A DNA stretch of 64,000 nucleotides, from NCBI GenBank assembly GCA_021737785.1, contig JAIPDI010000017.1:32198-96197 (forward strand), given 5' to 3'. A model generated the notes under the pieces. That model saw only the letters and a list, made by a program, of their open reading frames with translations, was not told the origin of the DNA and made no database searches. The DNA is from Deltaproteobacteria bacterium (lineage in GTDB: Bacteria > Desulfobacterota > DSM-4660 > Desulfatiglandales > Desulfatiglandaceae). The position numbers and the translations under genes are program-made. Each line of letters begins with the position of its first letter. Positions within the stretch are counted from its first letter, which is position 1. Shown piece by piece: positions 47,579 through 57,194 of this stretch.

Positions 47579-49603
47579 CTACTTCTTGAACTCGGGTCGC
47601 CGCTTTTCCAGAAATGCTGAAATCCCTTCCCTGGCAGCATCGGTACAGGCGATATCCCCAAACCCCTTATAGCCGATCTCAATGGCCTCGGCAAAGGTCT
47701 GGGCGGCTGCAGCGTCCCGGATGGTCCGGGCCGTGATCTGAACCGCCTCCCTGCTCAAGGCCTGTTTTCCTGCCATGCAAGCATCGGGAATCTGAATATC
47801 CGGGATATCGATCTTTCCGTCCGGTATCCGCGTGATGTTACCCTTAAGCCTGTTAACTTCCTCCATAGCTGCCCGGATCAGATGGGAAGGCGCGTCCACG
47901 ACCTGGGCCACCATGCCGATCTCCTGGGCCTCTTTAGCCTTGATGGGCCGCGCAAAGCAGATCATCTCGTGGAAGAGCCGGGACCCCTGGGGCCATCTGC
48001 GGTAGGGAACCACGCACCCGCCAATGCCCGGCAGGATTCCCAAGGTGATTTCTGGGAACTGAAAAAAGGCCTTCTTCACAGCCACCATGCCGTGACACCG
48101 GAGGGCCACCTCAAAACCTCCACCCAGGGCCATGCCGTTGATAGCGGCCACCACCGGTTTTTCCATTTCATCCATAAACCGCTGGACCTTGGCGCATTCT
48201 CGTGAATACCGGATAGCGGCCTCGCTGTCGCCCAACATCTCGGGGAATTTTCCGATGTCCGCGCCGGCTGAAAAGGCGGCGGTTCCATATCCGGTAATCA
48301 CGAACCCCTTCACGGCCGGATCATCGGTATATTCCTTAAAAACAGACAGGATCTCATCTGTGATCTCATCGGTGATGGCGTTCATGGCCTGGGGTCTTCT
48401 AATGGTGATGATCTTGATCCCGTCCATTTCATCCACCAGGACAAAGCGCCGGAAATCCAGATACATGCCAAGAGATTGCTTCGGCTGTGGAAAACCGGGC
48501 CGGTCCGCCTCGAATTTCTCCATGATCCGCTTGACCTCGGCCTCTCCCAGGTCCCGCATCACATCAAACGGCCCTTTTTTAAAACCGAGGGCGATCTGAC
48601 AGCCGAAATTAAGATCTTCCCGAGTGCCGATGCCCCGGTCGACCACGTCAAAGGACTGAGAGAAAAAGATGCCCAGCATACGGTCTCGGATGACCTGTTT
48701 CACCGCGTCCGGGACATCTACCTTGGACCCCGGACGGGGCGTCCGCCACCGTTCCACCGATTCCAGGATGGACGCGGGTCTATAGTGCGCGCCCTCTTCC
48801 ATCTGGAGGGTGTTGGTCTCGATGATAATGGGGTTGCCATTGGCCATGTTGAGCACAAAGAAAGGCCCGGCGAACACGAATGCTTCCACCACCTTGTCGA
48901 TCTGTGCAGCGGTCGCATCCTTGAGGAGATAGGCCGCCTCATTGCACCAGTTGTCAAAGATGCGATCCAGCATAAAGCAGATGGCATTATCCGTAATGAT
49001 TGGGGCCTTTCCGGTCCGGGCAAAAAACCAGAAGAGGTAGTCCACCACCTCCTGGCGTGCTTTTTCCCATCCGATTACCTCCACAGGAAGGCTCCGCCAG
49101 GCCGGGGCAAAGAAGTGGGTAATGGTGGTCCGCTCCGGCCGCCGCATCTTATTAAATATTCGGTCCGCAGGGATGGAACTGGTGTTGGAGGTAATAATAG
49201 CATTCTCTGAAACCAGGCCTTCAACCGTCTCGAAAATTCGCTGCTTCAGGGCGATATTCTCGGTAGCCGCCTCGATCACCAGATCGCAGTCTTTAATCCG
49301 GTTGTAGTCGGTGGTGTAGATAATATTCTCCCCAACTCCCTCGGCCGTCTCCGGCGTCATCTTCTTTTTGTCCAATGCCTTCTGGATATAGCTCGAGAGT
49401 CTTTTTTCAGCCTTTTTGAGCGGATCCTCTGCCACATCCACCAGGTAGAGCGTGATCCCCGGCAAGGCGCTCTTAAGGTAATAGCCGATGTCGGGGCCGA
49501 TAGTCCCGGCCCCGATGACCGCGACCTCTTTGGGAAAATCGTACGCGGGCGTAACGAGCAGGGGGTTATGAAATGTCGGATAAAGCTTTTTTTCCTGTTC
49601 CAT
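47579..49603 (-). CDS. Bifunctional 3-hydroxyacyl-CoA dehydrogenase / enoyl-CoA hydratase
   Basis: Two consecutive beta-oxidation activities in one 674-residue chain. The N-terminal part (about 25-310) is a 3-hydroxyacyl-CoA dehydrogenase with Rossmann VAVIGAGTIGPDI and the catalytic histidine in ITHFFAPAW. The C-terminal part (about 405-600) is a crotonase domain with AFSAGADIGKF, GMALGGGFEVAL and FPEITLGILPGIGG carrying both catalytic glutamates. Domain order is the reverse of E. coli FadB and matches that of archaeal crotonyl-CoA hydratase/3-hydroxybutyryl-CoA dehydrogenases. It is the last gene of the minus-strand cluster. Confidence 0.92.
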   Translation of the reverse strand: MEQEKKLYPTFHNPLLVTPAYDFPKEVAVIGAGTIGPDIGYYLKSALPGITLYLVDVAEDPLKKAEKRLSSYIQKALDKKKMTPETAEGVGENIIYTTDYNRIKDCDLVIEAATENIALKQRIFETVEGLVSENAIITSNTSSIPADRIFNKMRRPERTTITHFFAPAWRSLPVEVIGWEKARQEVVDYLFWFFARTGKAPIITDNAICFMLDRIFDNWCNEAAYLLKDATAAQIDKVVEAFVFAGPFFVLNMANGNPIIIETNTLQMEEGAHYRPASILESVERWRTPRPGSKVDVPDAVKQVIRDRMLGIFFSQSFDVVDRGIGTREDLNFGCQIALGFKKGPFDVMRDLGEAEVKRIMEKFEADRPGFPQPKQSLGMYLDFRRFVLVDEMDGIKIITIRRPQAMNAITDEITDEILSVFKEYTDDPAVKGFVITGYGTAAFSAGADIGKFPEMLGDSEAAIRYSRECAKVQRFMDEMEKPVVAAINGMALGGGFEVALRCHGMVAVKKAFFQFPEITLGILPGIGGCVVPYRRWPQGSRLFHEMICFARPIKAKEAQEIGMVAQVVDAPSHLIRAAMEEVNRLKGNITRIPDGKIDIPDIQIPDACMAGKQALSREAVQITARTIRDAAAAQTFAEAIEIGYKGFGDIACTDAAREGISAFLEKRRPEFKK

Positions 49604-49731
49604 AGGTTTTCTCCTTTCGTCCCGCCCAAACGGTTAAGCGGTTCATTGGGTTCATCGAGTTTATCGGCCGAGTTGAGTTTTCTGCTGTTCCGCGCTTCCG
49701 GTTTCGAGGTTTCCCTGATGAGAATCCAGTA

Positions 49732-51792
49732 TTAAATCTCCAGCGATTTTACCATGTCCCGCATGGTCCTCGCGAATTTGGGACCGTCCGCAGCCGAGCA
49801 CCAGACATTCCAGAGTCTTTCCGGATCATAACCCGCCTTGGCCAGCCTCTTTTTGACCCGCCGGACCCTTTTCTCCGCGGCATAATTGCCCTTGATATAG
49901 TGACAGGTAGGGAACTCGCATCCGGCGACCAAGACCCCGGCCGCTCCCAGTTCAAAGGCCCGTTCAATCATCTTGATGGAGACCCGGGCCGAGCACATCA
50001 CCCGAATGAGCCGCGCATTGGCCGGATACTGGAGTCGGCTCACCCCGGCCATGTCCACTCCACCCAGGGCGCACCAGTGGCAGACAAAGGCGATAATCTT
50101 GTCCTCAGGCGTATTTTCGAGGGCCGCGGCCACCTGGGCCAATATCTGGGGATCGGAATAGTGAACAATGGTGATGGATTCTGTAGGACAGTCGGCTGCA
50201 CAGAGGCCGCATCCCTTGCACAAGGGCTTGATGACCTTGGGGGTCTTTTCTTCGTCCAATTCGATGGCATTGTACGGGCACATTTTAGCGCAGAGGCCGC
50301 ATCGTTTGCAGTCGGTCAAATCGATGTCCGCCACAATCCCCTCGGCCTCCACATACCCCCGCTTCATCGGGATTGAAGCCCTCATGGCCGCCCCGGCCGC
50401 CTCGTCCAGGGTGTCCCGTAAAGATTTTGGGGAACGGGCACACCCGCACAGATGAATCCCGCTGGAGGGGAAATCAAGGGGTCCTAATTTGACGTGGGCC
50501 TCCTGAAAAAACCGATCCGCGTTGGCAGAAATCTTGAGGAATCCCTTTGTCTGGTCCACGCTGTCATCCCCCCCATAACCGGTGGTAAGCACGATCAGGT
50601 CGGCAGGCATTCGAAATTCACGGCCAAGGATGATATCCCGGGTCGAGACCTCCAGTTTCCCGTTGGACCTTGAAATTTCTGGATAGTGATCCCGGGAAAA
50701 TCTCAGGAACCGGATCCCCTGGTCCACGGCCTTCCTCAGGTCCTGCTTCTCCTCCCTGACCATGCTCATGTCGCGATGAAGGACCGTAACAGTCATCTCA
50801 GGATCCGTCGCCTTGAGGGCGAGGGCGTTCTTGACCGAGACATTGCATCCGATATGGCAACAGCCGTGAGAACTGTTTCGTGAATTGACGCAGTTGATGA
50901 AGACCACGTCATGGAGATCGCTGAGCGCCCCCTCCTTCAGGCGCTCCTCCAGGGCCAGCTGGGTGATCACCCTGGCGTCATCGCCGAAATCGTAGACGCC
51001 TTCCGGCGGCAGTTCCTTCATCCCCGTAGCCACGATGACCGTGGAGACGGTCATCTCCTCGTCAACCCCGTTTGCCTGAAGACTGATCTTAAAATTACCG
51101 ATATACCCATCAACCGATGTGAGTTGCGCGTTGGTGTAGACCGTGATGTTGGGATGGGCGTCCACTGCATCAGCCTTGGCCTTGACCAGGTCTTCCGGAC
51201 CATAGGACCGCTGATCAGACCGGATCCCGGAGATGCGGTTGAGGAGCCCGCCCAGCTGGGCCTCCCTCTCCACGAGCACTGCACGGAACCCCTGATCCGC
51301 TATATGAAGCGCCGCGGTCATACCAGCCATGCCGCCGCCGATCACGAGGCACTCTGTCTTCACAGGAAGCCTGATCTCTTCCCCTTCTTCGAGAAGCCTG
51401 GCCTTGGCCACCCCCATCCGGATCAGGTCCTTGGCCTTTTCCGTGGCGATATCGGGCTCGCCCATGTGGACCCACGACACCTGCTCCCTTATACTCACGA
51501 ATTCCAACAGATAGGGATTCACCCCTGCTTCTTTGACGGCCCGCTTGAACAGGGGTTCATGGGTTCTCGGGGTGCACGATGCAATGACCACACGATTGAT
51601 GGCATGCTCCTGGATCAGCCCCTTCATCTTTTCGATGTAGTCCGACGAGCAGGACCAGCGTCCCTCATCGGCGAAGGCGACCCCTTCAAGTCCGGCAGCG
51701 TAGGCCGTCACTTCCGGAACATTCACCACCCCCGCGATATTGGAACCGCAGTCGCATACAAATACGCCTACCCTGATTGCGTCATCGCTCAT
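49732..51792 (-). CDS. HdrA-type flavoprotein fused to MvhD domain
   Basis: A 686-residue iron-sulfur flavoprotein. The HdrA part has the N-terminal cysteine region VFVCDCGSNI and SCTPRTHEPLF, and FAD-binding VIGGGMAGMTAAL with GGLLNRISG. Two ferredoxin motifs (CKRCGLCAKMCPYN and CKGCGLCAADCPTE) lie near residues 495-545. The C-terminal 130 residues are an MvhD [2Fe-2S]-like delta subunit (FVCHWCALGGVDM, AGCEFPTCHY) that normally passes electrons from a hydrogenase or dehydrogenase to HdrA. No HdrB or HdrC is present in the window. Electron bifurcation or confurcation with partners in this cluster is likely but unproven. Confidence 0.9.
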   Translation of the reverse strand: MSDDAIRVGVFVCDCGSNIAGVVNVPEVTAYAAGLEGVAFADEGRWSCSSDYIEKMKGLIQEHAINRVVIASCTPRTHEPLFKRAVKEAGVNPYLLEFVSIREQVSWVHMGEPDIATEKAKDLIRMGVAKARLLEEGEEIRLPVKTECLVIGGGMAGMTAALHIADQGFRAVLVEREAQLGGLLNRISGIRSDQRSYGPEDLVKAKADAVDAHPNITVYTNAQLTSVDGYIGNFKISLQANGVDEEMTVSTVIVATGMKELPPEGVYDFGDDARVITQLALEERLKEGALSDLHDVVFINCVNSRNSSHGCCHIGCNVSVKNALALKATDPEMTVTVLHRDMSMVREEKQDLRKAVDQGIRFLRFSRDHYPEISRSNGKLEVSTRDIILGREFRMPADLIVLTTGYGGDDSVDQTKGFLKISANADRFFQEAHVKLGPLDFPSSGIHLCGCARSPKSLRDTLDEAAGAAMRASIPMKRGYVEAEGIVADIDLTDCKRCGLCAKMCPYNAIELDEEKTPKVIKPLCKGCGLCAADCPTESITIVHYSDPQILAQVAAALENTPEDKIIAFVCHWCALGGVDMAGVSRLQYPANARLIRVMCSARVSIKMIERAFELGAAGVLVAGCEFPTCHYIKGNYAAEKRVRRVKKRLAKAGYDPERLWNVWCSAADGPKFARTMRDMVKSLEI

Positions 51793-51901
51793 TTAGTGCT
51801 ACCCCAACCGGAGTCACCATAGTTGACGAGAATAACAAAAACACGCCCTGACATTGTTTTTGTAAGCGCATGGCTGTCCCACCATAGTCAGGCGCCAGTT
51901 C

Positions 51902-53260
51902 TCAACTTCTACGAATATTAAGGATCGCTTTCATGCCTGCCGCACCGGCCTGAACCACTGATTCGGAGATATCGATGGGGCCCAGTGCGCCCCCGCAGAC
52001 ATAAATCCCTTCCACCCGGGTTTCCAGAGGCGCCAGCAGCGGATCGTTTTCCTTAAAGAACCCCAAATGATCCGTCTCGATATTAAGGGCCTTGGCCAGT
52101 CTGGCGTTTCGATCCGAAGGAACCAGCCCGGTGGAGAGGACCACCATGTCCACCTCCTCTTCTCTTAACCGATCCGTATCCGGGTCCAAATAGGGGATCT
52201 TCAGGTTTCGGGTCTCGGGATCTTCAAAGACGTCCCAGGGTCGGACATTAATGTAGCGGACCCCCATGGACCTGGCTTTTTCATGAAATTCCCAGAAGTC
52301 CTTTCCATAGGCCTTCAGGTTGTTATAAAAGATCATGGCCTCCATGGATGGATCGTGCTCTTTGGAGATGATCATCTGCTTGGCGGCGATCATGCAGCAG
52401 ACCTTGGAGCAATAGGGCAACTGGCCCTCTTTTGCACCCCGTCCCGCGCACTGGATCCAGGCGATCCTCATGGCGTGCTTCTGGTCGGACGGCCGTATGA
52501 TCTCCCCGCCGGTCGGCCCCCCTGCATTCATCAGTCGCTCAAATTCCAGGTTGGTCACCACATTCTGGAAGACACCATATCCAAACATCCCCTTTTCCGG
52601 CGTGTACGACCTGATACCGGCAGCGACAATAATGCTCTTAACATCCAGTTTCAGGTTTTTATTGGACTGCCAGAGTCGTACCGCGTCCTTCCCCTCCTTA
52701 ATGCACGCCTTCACGCAGAGGGCGATAGGGCATTCCCTGCATTGGCTGCAATCCACCACACACTCGCCCACGCACGCCCCCTGTGCCCGCATGTTGCCGT
52801 ACCGGCAATCCGGATCGATCACCACAATATTGGGAATCGCCTGGGGGAACGGGGTATAGATCAACTTCCGTGTACCGCTGATCCTGCCGTCCATTTCATC
52901 CGGAATGGTGACCGGACACGCCTCAATGCAGGCCCCGCAGCCGGTGCACTTATCCGGATCGATAAAACGGGCCTTCTGCACCAGCTTGACATCAAACCCC
53001 TTGTCGGTTTTCTTGACCTTTCGGATCTCAGTATTGCTTAAAATCTCGATATCGGGATGGTTGTCCACCTCGTACATCTTGGGCGCCTCGATGCAGATGG
53101 CGCAATCATTGGTGGGGAACGTCTTGTCGAGTCGCGCCATCATGCCGCCGATGCTCGGGGTATCGTCTACCAGATAGACATGGATTCCATAATCCGCCGC
53201 ATTCAAAGCCGCATTGATTCCGGCAATGCCGCCCCCTATAATTAGTATCGAATCAGACAT
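51902..53260 (-). CDS. HdrA/QmoA-like flavoprotein
   Basis: A 452-residue FAD protein. IIGGGIAGINAALNA and the cysteine pair in FPTNDCAICIEAPKM are HdrA signatures, and CTGCGACIEACPV binds a [4Fe-4S] cluster. An extra cysteine-rich insertion follows, with CRYGNMRAQGACVGECV and CSQCRECPIALC (about residues 155-195). The C-terminus (GIYVCGGALGPIDI) closes the FAD domain. No C-terminal MvhD or ferredoxin domain is present. The fused HdrA-MvhD gene starts 109 bp downstream, so the two HdrA-like subunits may form one complex. Confidence 0.88.
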   Translation of the reverse strand: MSDSILIIGGGIAGINAALNAADYGIHVYLVDDTPSIGGMMARLDKTFPTNDCAICIEAPKMYEVDNHPDIEILSNTEIRKVKKTDKGFDVKLVQKARFIDPDKCTGCGACIEACPVTIPDEMDGRISGTRKLIYTPFPQAIPNIVVIDPDCRYGNMRAQGACVGECVVDCSQCRECPIALCVKACIKEGKDAVRLWQSNKNLKLDVKSIIVAAGIRSYTPEKGMFGYGVFQNVVTNLEFERLMNAGGPTGGEIIRPSDQKHAMRIAWIQCAGRGAKEGQLPYCSKVCCMIAAKQMIISKEHDPSMEAMIFYNNLKAYGKDFWEFHEKARSMGVRYINVRPWDVFEDPETRNLKIPYLDPDTDRLREEEVDMVVLSTGLVPSDRNARLAKALNIETDHLGFFKENDPLLAPLETRVEGIYVCGGALGPIDISESVVQAGAAGMKAILNIRRS

Positions 53261-53355
53261 GCATTCACCCGAAGCGCAATAACGAATTCAGGAATTGAGG
53301 GATCAGATATAAGAGGCCGGCTTCAATTCCTGGATTCAACAGTCCTCAATTCCTC

Positions 53356-53565
53356 TCATATTTCCGTAATAATAATGGCCTTTGATTTGCAGACGGCCGC
53401 ACAGGTCCTGCACCCCAGGCAGTTCTGAGGACGTGCCACAGTCGCCTTGTGTGCCATGTCAAAGACGTCCACCGGGCAGAATCGGACGCACTCCTCGCAT
53501 CCGTCGCATTTGTCCGGATCGATATGCACGAGATAGACTTCAAAGTTCTTGTATCGTTTGCCCAT
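53356..53565 (-). CDS. 2[4Fe-4S]-type ferredoxin
   Basis: Sixty-nine residues with two cysteine motifs, CDGCEECVRFCPVD and CLGCRTCAAVCKSK, each of the CxxCxxCxxxC type, so two [4Fe-4S] clusters. The ATG at 53565 gives the standard short ferredoxin length, and the 14 codons before it are not conserved. It lies 95 bp before the HdrA-like gene in the transcribed direction and is a likely electron carrier for it. Confidence 0.85.
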   Translation of the reverse strand: MGKRYKNFEVYLVHIDPDKCDGCEECVRFCPVDVFDMAHKATVARPQNCLGCRTCAAVCKSKAIIITEI

Positions 53566-53661
53566 AATCTCAGTCTGTAATTTGAAATCCGGAACACAAG
53601 ACTGCATGCCGGAGGAGTCGGCGCCCCTCCTGCCGAATTTTAAGTCTCCGGTTTCGAGTTC

Positions 53662-54093
53662 CTATTTCAGTTCATCCCACTTGTAATCGATCAGCTCGGT
53701 TAAGACCCCGTTCAGCTTCTTGGGATGGATAAAGGCAAATTCGCAGTCCCTGAACGGCCTTGCCACCTCGCCCTTTGAATCCGGAATAAAGGGATACTCC
53801 CTGGCCTTGAGTTCATCCACCGCCTTGCGCGTGTTGTCCACATTAAAACTGATGAGCATCACGCCCTCTCCATTCTTTTCGATGTACTTGGCAACATCCC
53901 CATCCGGCGTTGTGGATTCCATCAGTTCAAACCCGACTTCGCCGACCCAATATCGGGCCACATTGATCTTTTCCGGTTCATCCACATAGGCGTCATCCGG
54001 GCCTGACTTGCCCAACAGGGGTTCCCAGATCTTCCTGGCCGCGGCCAGGTCCTTTACGGCAATACAGATATGATCGATCTTATTGACCTTCAT
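53662..54093 (-). CDS. Methylmalonyl-CoA epimerase-like VOC protein
   Basis: A 143-residue vicinal-oxygen-chelate protein. VNKIDHICIAVKDL with the first metal histidine, ARYWVGEVGFELME and NGVLTELID with metal glutamates match methylmalonyl-CoA epimerase, which interconverts (R)- and (S)-methylmalonyl-CoA. Its position between ferredoxin genes in a beta-oxidation cluster is unusual; no mutase gene is nearby, so it may act on another CoA thioester. AAGGAG precedes the ATG at 54093. Confidence 0.8.
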   Translation of the reverse strand: MKVNKIDHICIAVKDLAAARKIWEPLLGKSGPDDAYVDEPEKINVARYWVGEVGFELMESTTPDGDVAKYIEKNGEGVMLISFNVDNTRKAVDELKAREYPFIPDSKGEVARPFRDCEFAFIHPKKLNGVLTELIDYKWDELK

Positions 54094-54175
54094 GATCCAC
54101 TCCTTTGAATTGAAGGTTTTCGATTGACGACCGAAGCAGCTTCGATCGTCAATCTTCAATGTTCAATTCTCAATT

Positions 54176-54382
54176 CTAAAACGTTACCTTTTCGAGGGGT
54201 ACGCTGATCGCGTGATCGGGACAGACACACCCGCACTCATTGCAGTCTTCGCATATAAATTCCGTCACCACGACCCTGTTATCCTGTACCCTTATGGCCT
54301 GATCAGGACACGCCTCAATACACAGCGGCTGGACGTTGCCCCCACACATGGTGCACTTTTCCGGATCTATTTGAGCAGCCAT
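54176..54382 (-). CDS. Small 4Fe-4S ferredoxin-like protein
   Basis: Sixty-eight residues. CTMCGGNVQPLCIEACPD has a widened first cysteine spacing, and CEDCNECGCVCPD is the second motif. It is probably an electron carrier or an iron-sulfur subunit of the neighbouring reductase complex. It lies 82 bp before the epimerase-like gene in the transcribed direction. Confidence 0.8.
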   Translation of the reverse strand: MAAQIDPEKCTMCGGNVQPLCIEACPDQAIRVQDNRVVVTEFICEDCNECGCVCPDHAISVPLEKVTF

Positions 54383-54501
54383 TTTGTTTCAACTCCTTCA
54401 TATTTTGAAAATCTTTTTAGAGGTCGCCGGGTTTCGCCTTCGCTCTATCCAATCGACGATCTCAATTGTAGCGGGGAAGGAACATCTCCCCTCCGGTTTC
54501 A

Positions 54502-55032
54502 TCAGCCTTCTTCCTTGGACAATCTCAGCAGATATTCGCCCTCGCCTCTCGGAATGGCCTTGAGCATCTCAATCTTGAGAGGGATATTGAAAAAGACACT
54601 CACGTCTTGGAGCATGGACTGAAAAAGCCTTTCTCGGGTGAGCGCCACCTCCTCCATCGGGACCCCGAATTCCTTGGCGGCGGTCGGCCAGGGGCAACGG
54701 GTGCAGCGGATAAAGACCTCGCCGGGCTTTTCACCCTTTTCGGCCGCTGCAAGGGCCCCTTCGGTGACCCAAGTCCCGGCCAGAGCACGTCCCAGGTTCA
54801 TCAAAAAGGCCTCTTCTCCCTTCAACCAGTTCAACCGCGGCAGAAGGCTTTTCCCCATATCTTTTCCCATCATTTCAGCCGCCTTCAAGGCAATATCCAT
54901 CGGCTTCATATCCGGACCTGCCACTGCAACGGCGACTTCCCGCCAGCGGTAATAAGTCTTGCAGATCTCGGCCTGGGCGCTATGAAGATCCCGCCATAAT
55001 TTCGTTATTTCTTTTTCTGCATTTACTGGCAT
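54502..55032 (-). CDS. Unknown protein, possibly ATC-hydrolase-like
   Basis: A 176-residue soluble protein of mixed charge, not clearly assigned. A CTRCPWP segment near residue 110 and the helical pattern recall L-2-amino-thiazoline-4-carboxylate hydrolase-like proteins (PF14196), but this is a weak visual resemblance. It lies only 11 bp after the enoate reductase gene, so it is very likely cotranscribed with it and may be an accessory or maturation factor. Confidence 0.5.
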   Translation of the reverse strand: MPVNAEKEITKLWRDLHSAQAEICKTYYRWREVAVAVAGPDMKPMDIALKAAEMMGKDMGKSLLPRLNWLKGEEAFLMNLGRALAGTWVTEGALAAAEKGEKPGEVFIRCTRCPWPTAAKEFGVPMEEVALTRERLFQSMLQDVSVFFNIPLKIEMLKAIPRGEGEYLLRLSKEEG

Positions 55033-55043
55033 TTTTCTCCTCC

Positions 55044-57026
55044 TTAGATCCTTAGACCGATTCGGTAGCCGTCATGCACGGCGCTGGACAGGTTGCGGGG
55101 CACCAATGCGTCTCCAATGACAAAAAGTTCGATCCCTTCCGACTGAACCGTCTTTTTGAGGCTCTCGTTGGCCTCACGCTCCGATACGACCACGGTATCG
55201 CACGCTACCGGGAACCGATATCCATCAAAGGTTTTCACGATAATCTCACCGTCGTTGATCGCTTCGATGTCGCAGTCATTGTAGGCCATCACGCCGTTCT
55301 GCTTGAGATAGATCATGTATCGCCATTTGAATGATGGATTCACATCGAACCCTGCGGTCTTTTCCCTGCCCACAAGCGTAACCTTCTTGCCCTGCTTGGC
55401 TAAGAAGAGCGCCACCCCGATGCCGGGCTTCCGGTTTCCATAGACCACCACGGTATCGCCTACCTGGGCCTTGCCGTTCATAACATCCAGTACGTTCACC
55501 ACGTTGTCCCGACCGGCTGCGCCCTCGATCTGGGGATAGAACGGGCCGGTGGCCAGAACCACACTGTCGGGCATCTCATCCGCTATCAATTGTTCGGTCA
55601 CCTCTTCCCCCAGGTGAAAATTGACGCCCGCCTTTTCGCACATGGTCTTCTGGTAGTTGACGCAGGTCATCAGTTCTTCATCCCCATAAGGTGCGTGCGA
55701 TGCTTCCAGGAGAGTCCCGCCCACCTCGGAACGCTTATCATACAGGTGCACCTCATGCCCTCTCTGGGCAGCCACATAGGCGCATTCCATTCCCGAGGGA
55801 CCGGCGCCCACAATCATGATCTCTTTTGGATCTTCCACGGGTTTCGGGGTAAAATTATCATCGTGCTCATGGGCACAGCGGGGATTGATGTAGCAGGTCA
55901 TGGGGGCGTCCCGGAAGAGCCTGGCAAGGCAGAGGTTGCAGGCCACACAGTGCCGGATATCTTCCTCTCTTCCTTCCAAGACCTTCTTGGGCATGAGGGG
56001 GTCCGCAATCATGGACCGGCACATCTCCCAGAAATCGAGTTCCCCATCGCCGATGGCTTTATCCGGTTTGTCCGGGGTAAAGAGCCTGTAGGCCATTTGA
56101 ATCGGTATCTTGACATGCTCTTTAGCCCGTTTGGCCAAATAGAGCCAATTCCCCTGGGGGATGTCCCTGCTGATCACAGGGTATATGGATTCCTGCCAAC
56201 CCAGGGTGCAACTGATATAGTCGGCGCCGGCCTCTTCAGCCATCCTGTAGGTCTCCATGGATTCCTCGGGCGTGTTCCCCCGGACGTCGTTGAGCAGCTC
56301 TTCTGAACAAAGACGGATGCCTACCGGGATGTCCGGACCGCAGACCTCTTTGACCCCCTGGATGATCTCCATCATGGCCTGGCATCTCCCCCGAATATCA
56401 CCGCCGTATTCGTCGGTCCTCCGGTTGGTATAACTGGAGAGGAAATTGGAGATCAAGTATCCGACGATCCCTGAGATCTCCATAACGTCAAAGCCCGCCT
56501 CAACGCCCCTTCGAGCTGCATCCACATGTTGCCGGACCATCTCCTTGACCTCGGCGTTGGTCATCTCAAACATCGGCTTGAAGATCCGCAGACGCTGGGG
56601 AACGGTCGAGGGACCGTGCCCGCTCTCCACCTCCACCGCGCCGACCCGGCCGCAGTCCATCAACTGGAATCCGGCAATGGCCTTCTCACTGTGGATCGCA
56701 TCTGCGATCCGTCTCAGGCCATCGACATACTTATCGTCCCAGCAGGCCGCCTGACCCACATAGCCCTGACCCTTCCTGGCCTCATCCATGTACACCCCCT
56801 GCATGAAGCAAAGGCCTCCCACAACCCCTTCTGCCCTGGACCGCATGTAAGCGATATCTGCGTCGGTGATAAAGCCGTTGTGGTCATTGAGGTTGTCTTC
56901 AGTGGCTGCATACTTGATCCGGTTGGGGACCATAAGATTGCCTAACTGAATCGGTTTGAACAGATTCGGGTAGGCCTTTGCCCCAGGGTACGATGCATAA
57001 TCCCATTCAAACAATACCTTAGCCAT
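55044..57026 (-). CDS. NADH:flavin oxidoreductase / 2,4-dienoyl-CoA reductase family (FMN, [4Fe-4S], FAD)
   Basis: A 660-residue old-yellow-enzyme family reductase. The N-terminal FMN barrel (about 1-370) starts with LFKPIQLGNLMVPNR and contains MEISGIVGYLISNFLSS and DEYGGDIRGRC. A cysteine cluster at about 365-395 (CVACNLCLARLF and a further CYINP) ligates one [4Fe-4S]. The C-terminal half binds FAD and NAD(P)H (IMIVGAGPSGMECAYVA). Such enzymes reduce dienoyl-CoA, cinnamate-like or other enoates. It heads the minus-strand cluster, just after the TetR gene and a possible terminator. Confidence 0.9.
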   Translation of the reverse strand: MAKVLFEWDYASYPGAKAYPNLFKPIQLGNLMVPNRIKYAATEDNLNDHNGFITDADIAYMRSRAEGVVGGLCFMQGVYMDEARKGQGYVGQAACWDDKYVDGLRRIADAIHSEKAIAGFQLMDCGRVGAVEVESGHGPSTVPQRLRIFKPMFEMTNAEVKEMVRQHVDAARRGVEAGFDVMEISGIVGYLISNFLSSYTNRRTDEYGGDIRGRCQAMMEIIQGVKEVCGPDIPVGIRLCSEELLNDVRGNTPEESMETYRMAEEAGADYISCTLGWQESIYPVISRDIPQGNWLYLAKRAKEHVKIPIQMAYRLFTPDKPDKAIGDGELDFWEMCRSMIADPLMPKKVLEGREEDIRHCVACNLCLARLFRDAPMTCYINPRCAHEHDDNFTPKPVEDPKEIMIVGAGPSGMECAYVAAQRGHEVHLYDKRSEVGGTLLEASHAPYGDEELMTCVNYQKTMCEKAGVNFHLGEEVTEQLIADEMPDSVVLATGPFYPQIEGAAGRDNVVNVLDVMNGKAQVGDTVVVYGNRKPGIGVALFLAKQGKKVTLVGREKTAGFDVNPSFKWRYMIYLKQNGVMAYNDCDIEAINDGEIIVKTFDGYRFPVACDTVVVSEREANESLKKTVQSEGIELFVIGDALVPRNLSSAVHDGYRIGLRI

Positions 57027-57161
57027 TTACACGCCTCCTTTTCAAATTCCTGTGAGTAAAACGACATCGCCGACGTGAGGACCGCCGCAATGCCCGGCCT
57101 AAACTCCTTAGCTGAAACCCATGATGCGGAACAGTTCCAGAATATTGAATTTCGATCAATG

Positions 57162-57178
57162 CTAAGCTAACACCTTAG
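57162..57178. promoter_or_regulatory. Possible palindromic operator before the enoate reductase gene
   Basis: CTAAG and CTTAG form a perfect palindrome with a 7-base centre about 140 bases before the reductase start, close to AT-rich sequence suitable for a promoter. Binding by the adjacent TetR protein is a guess. Confidence 0.3.
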
Positions 57179-57194
57179 ACTTCTGAAGTACGGC

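Noticed and set aside
50911..51822. 303-codon frame on the plus strand
   Set aside because: Antisense to HdrA-MvhD, no supporting motif.
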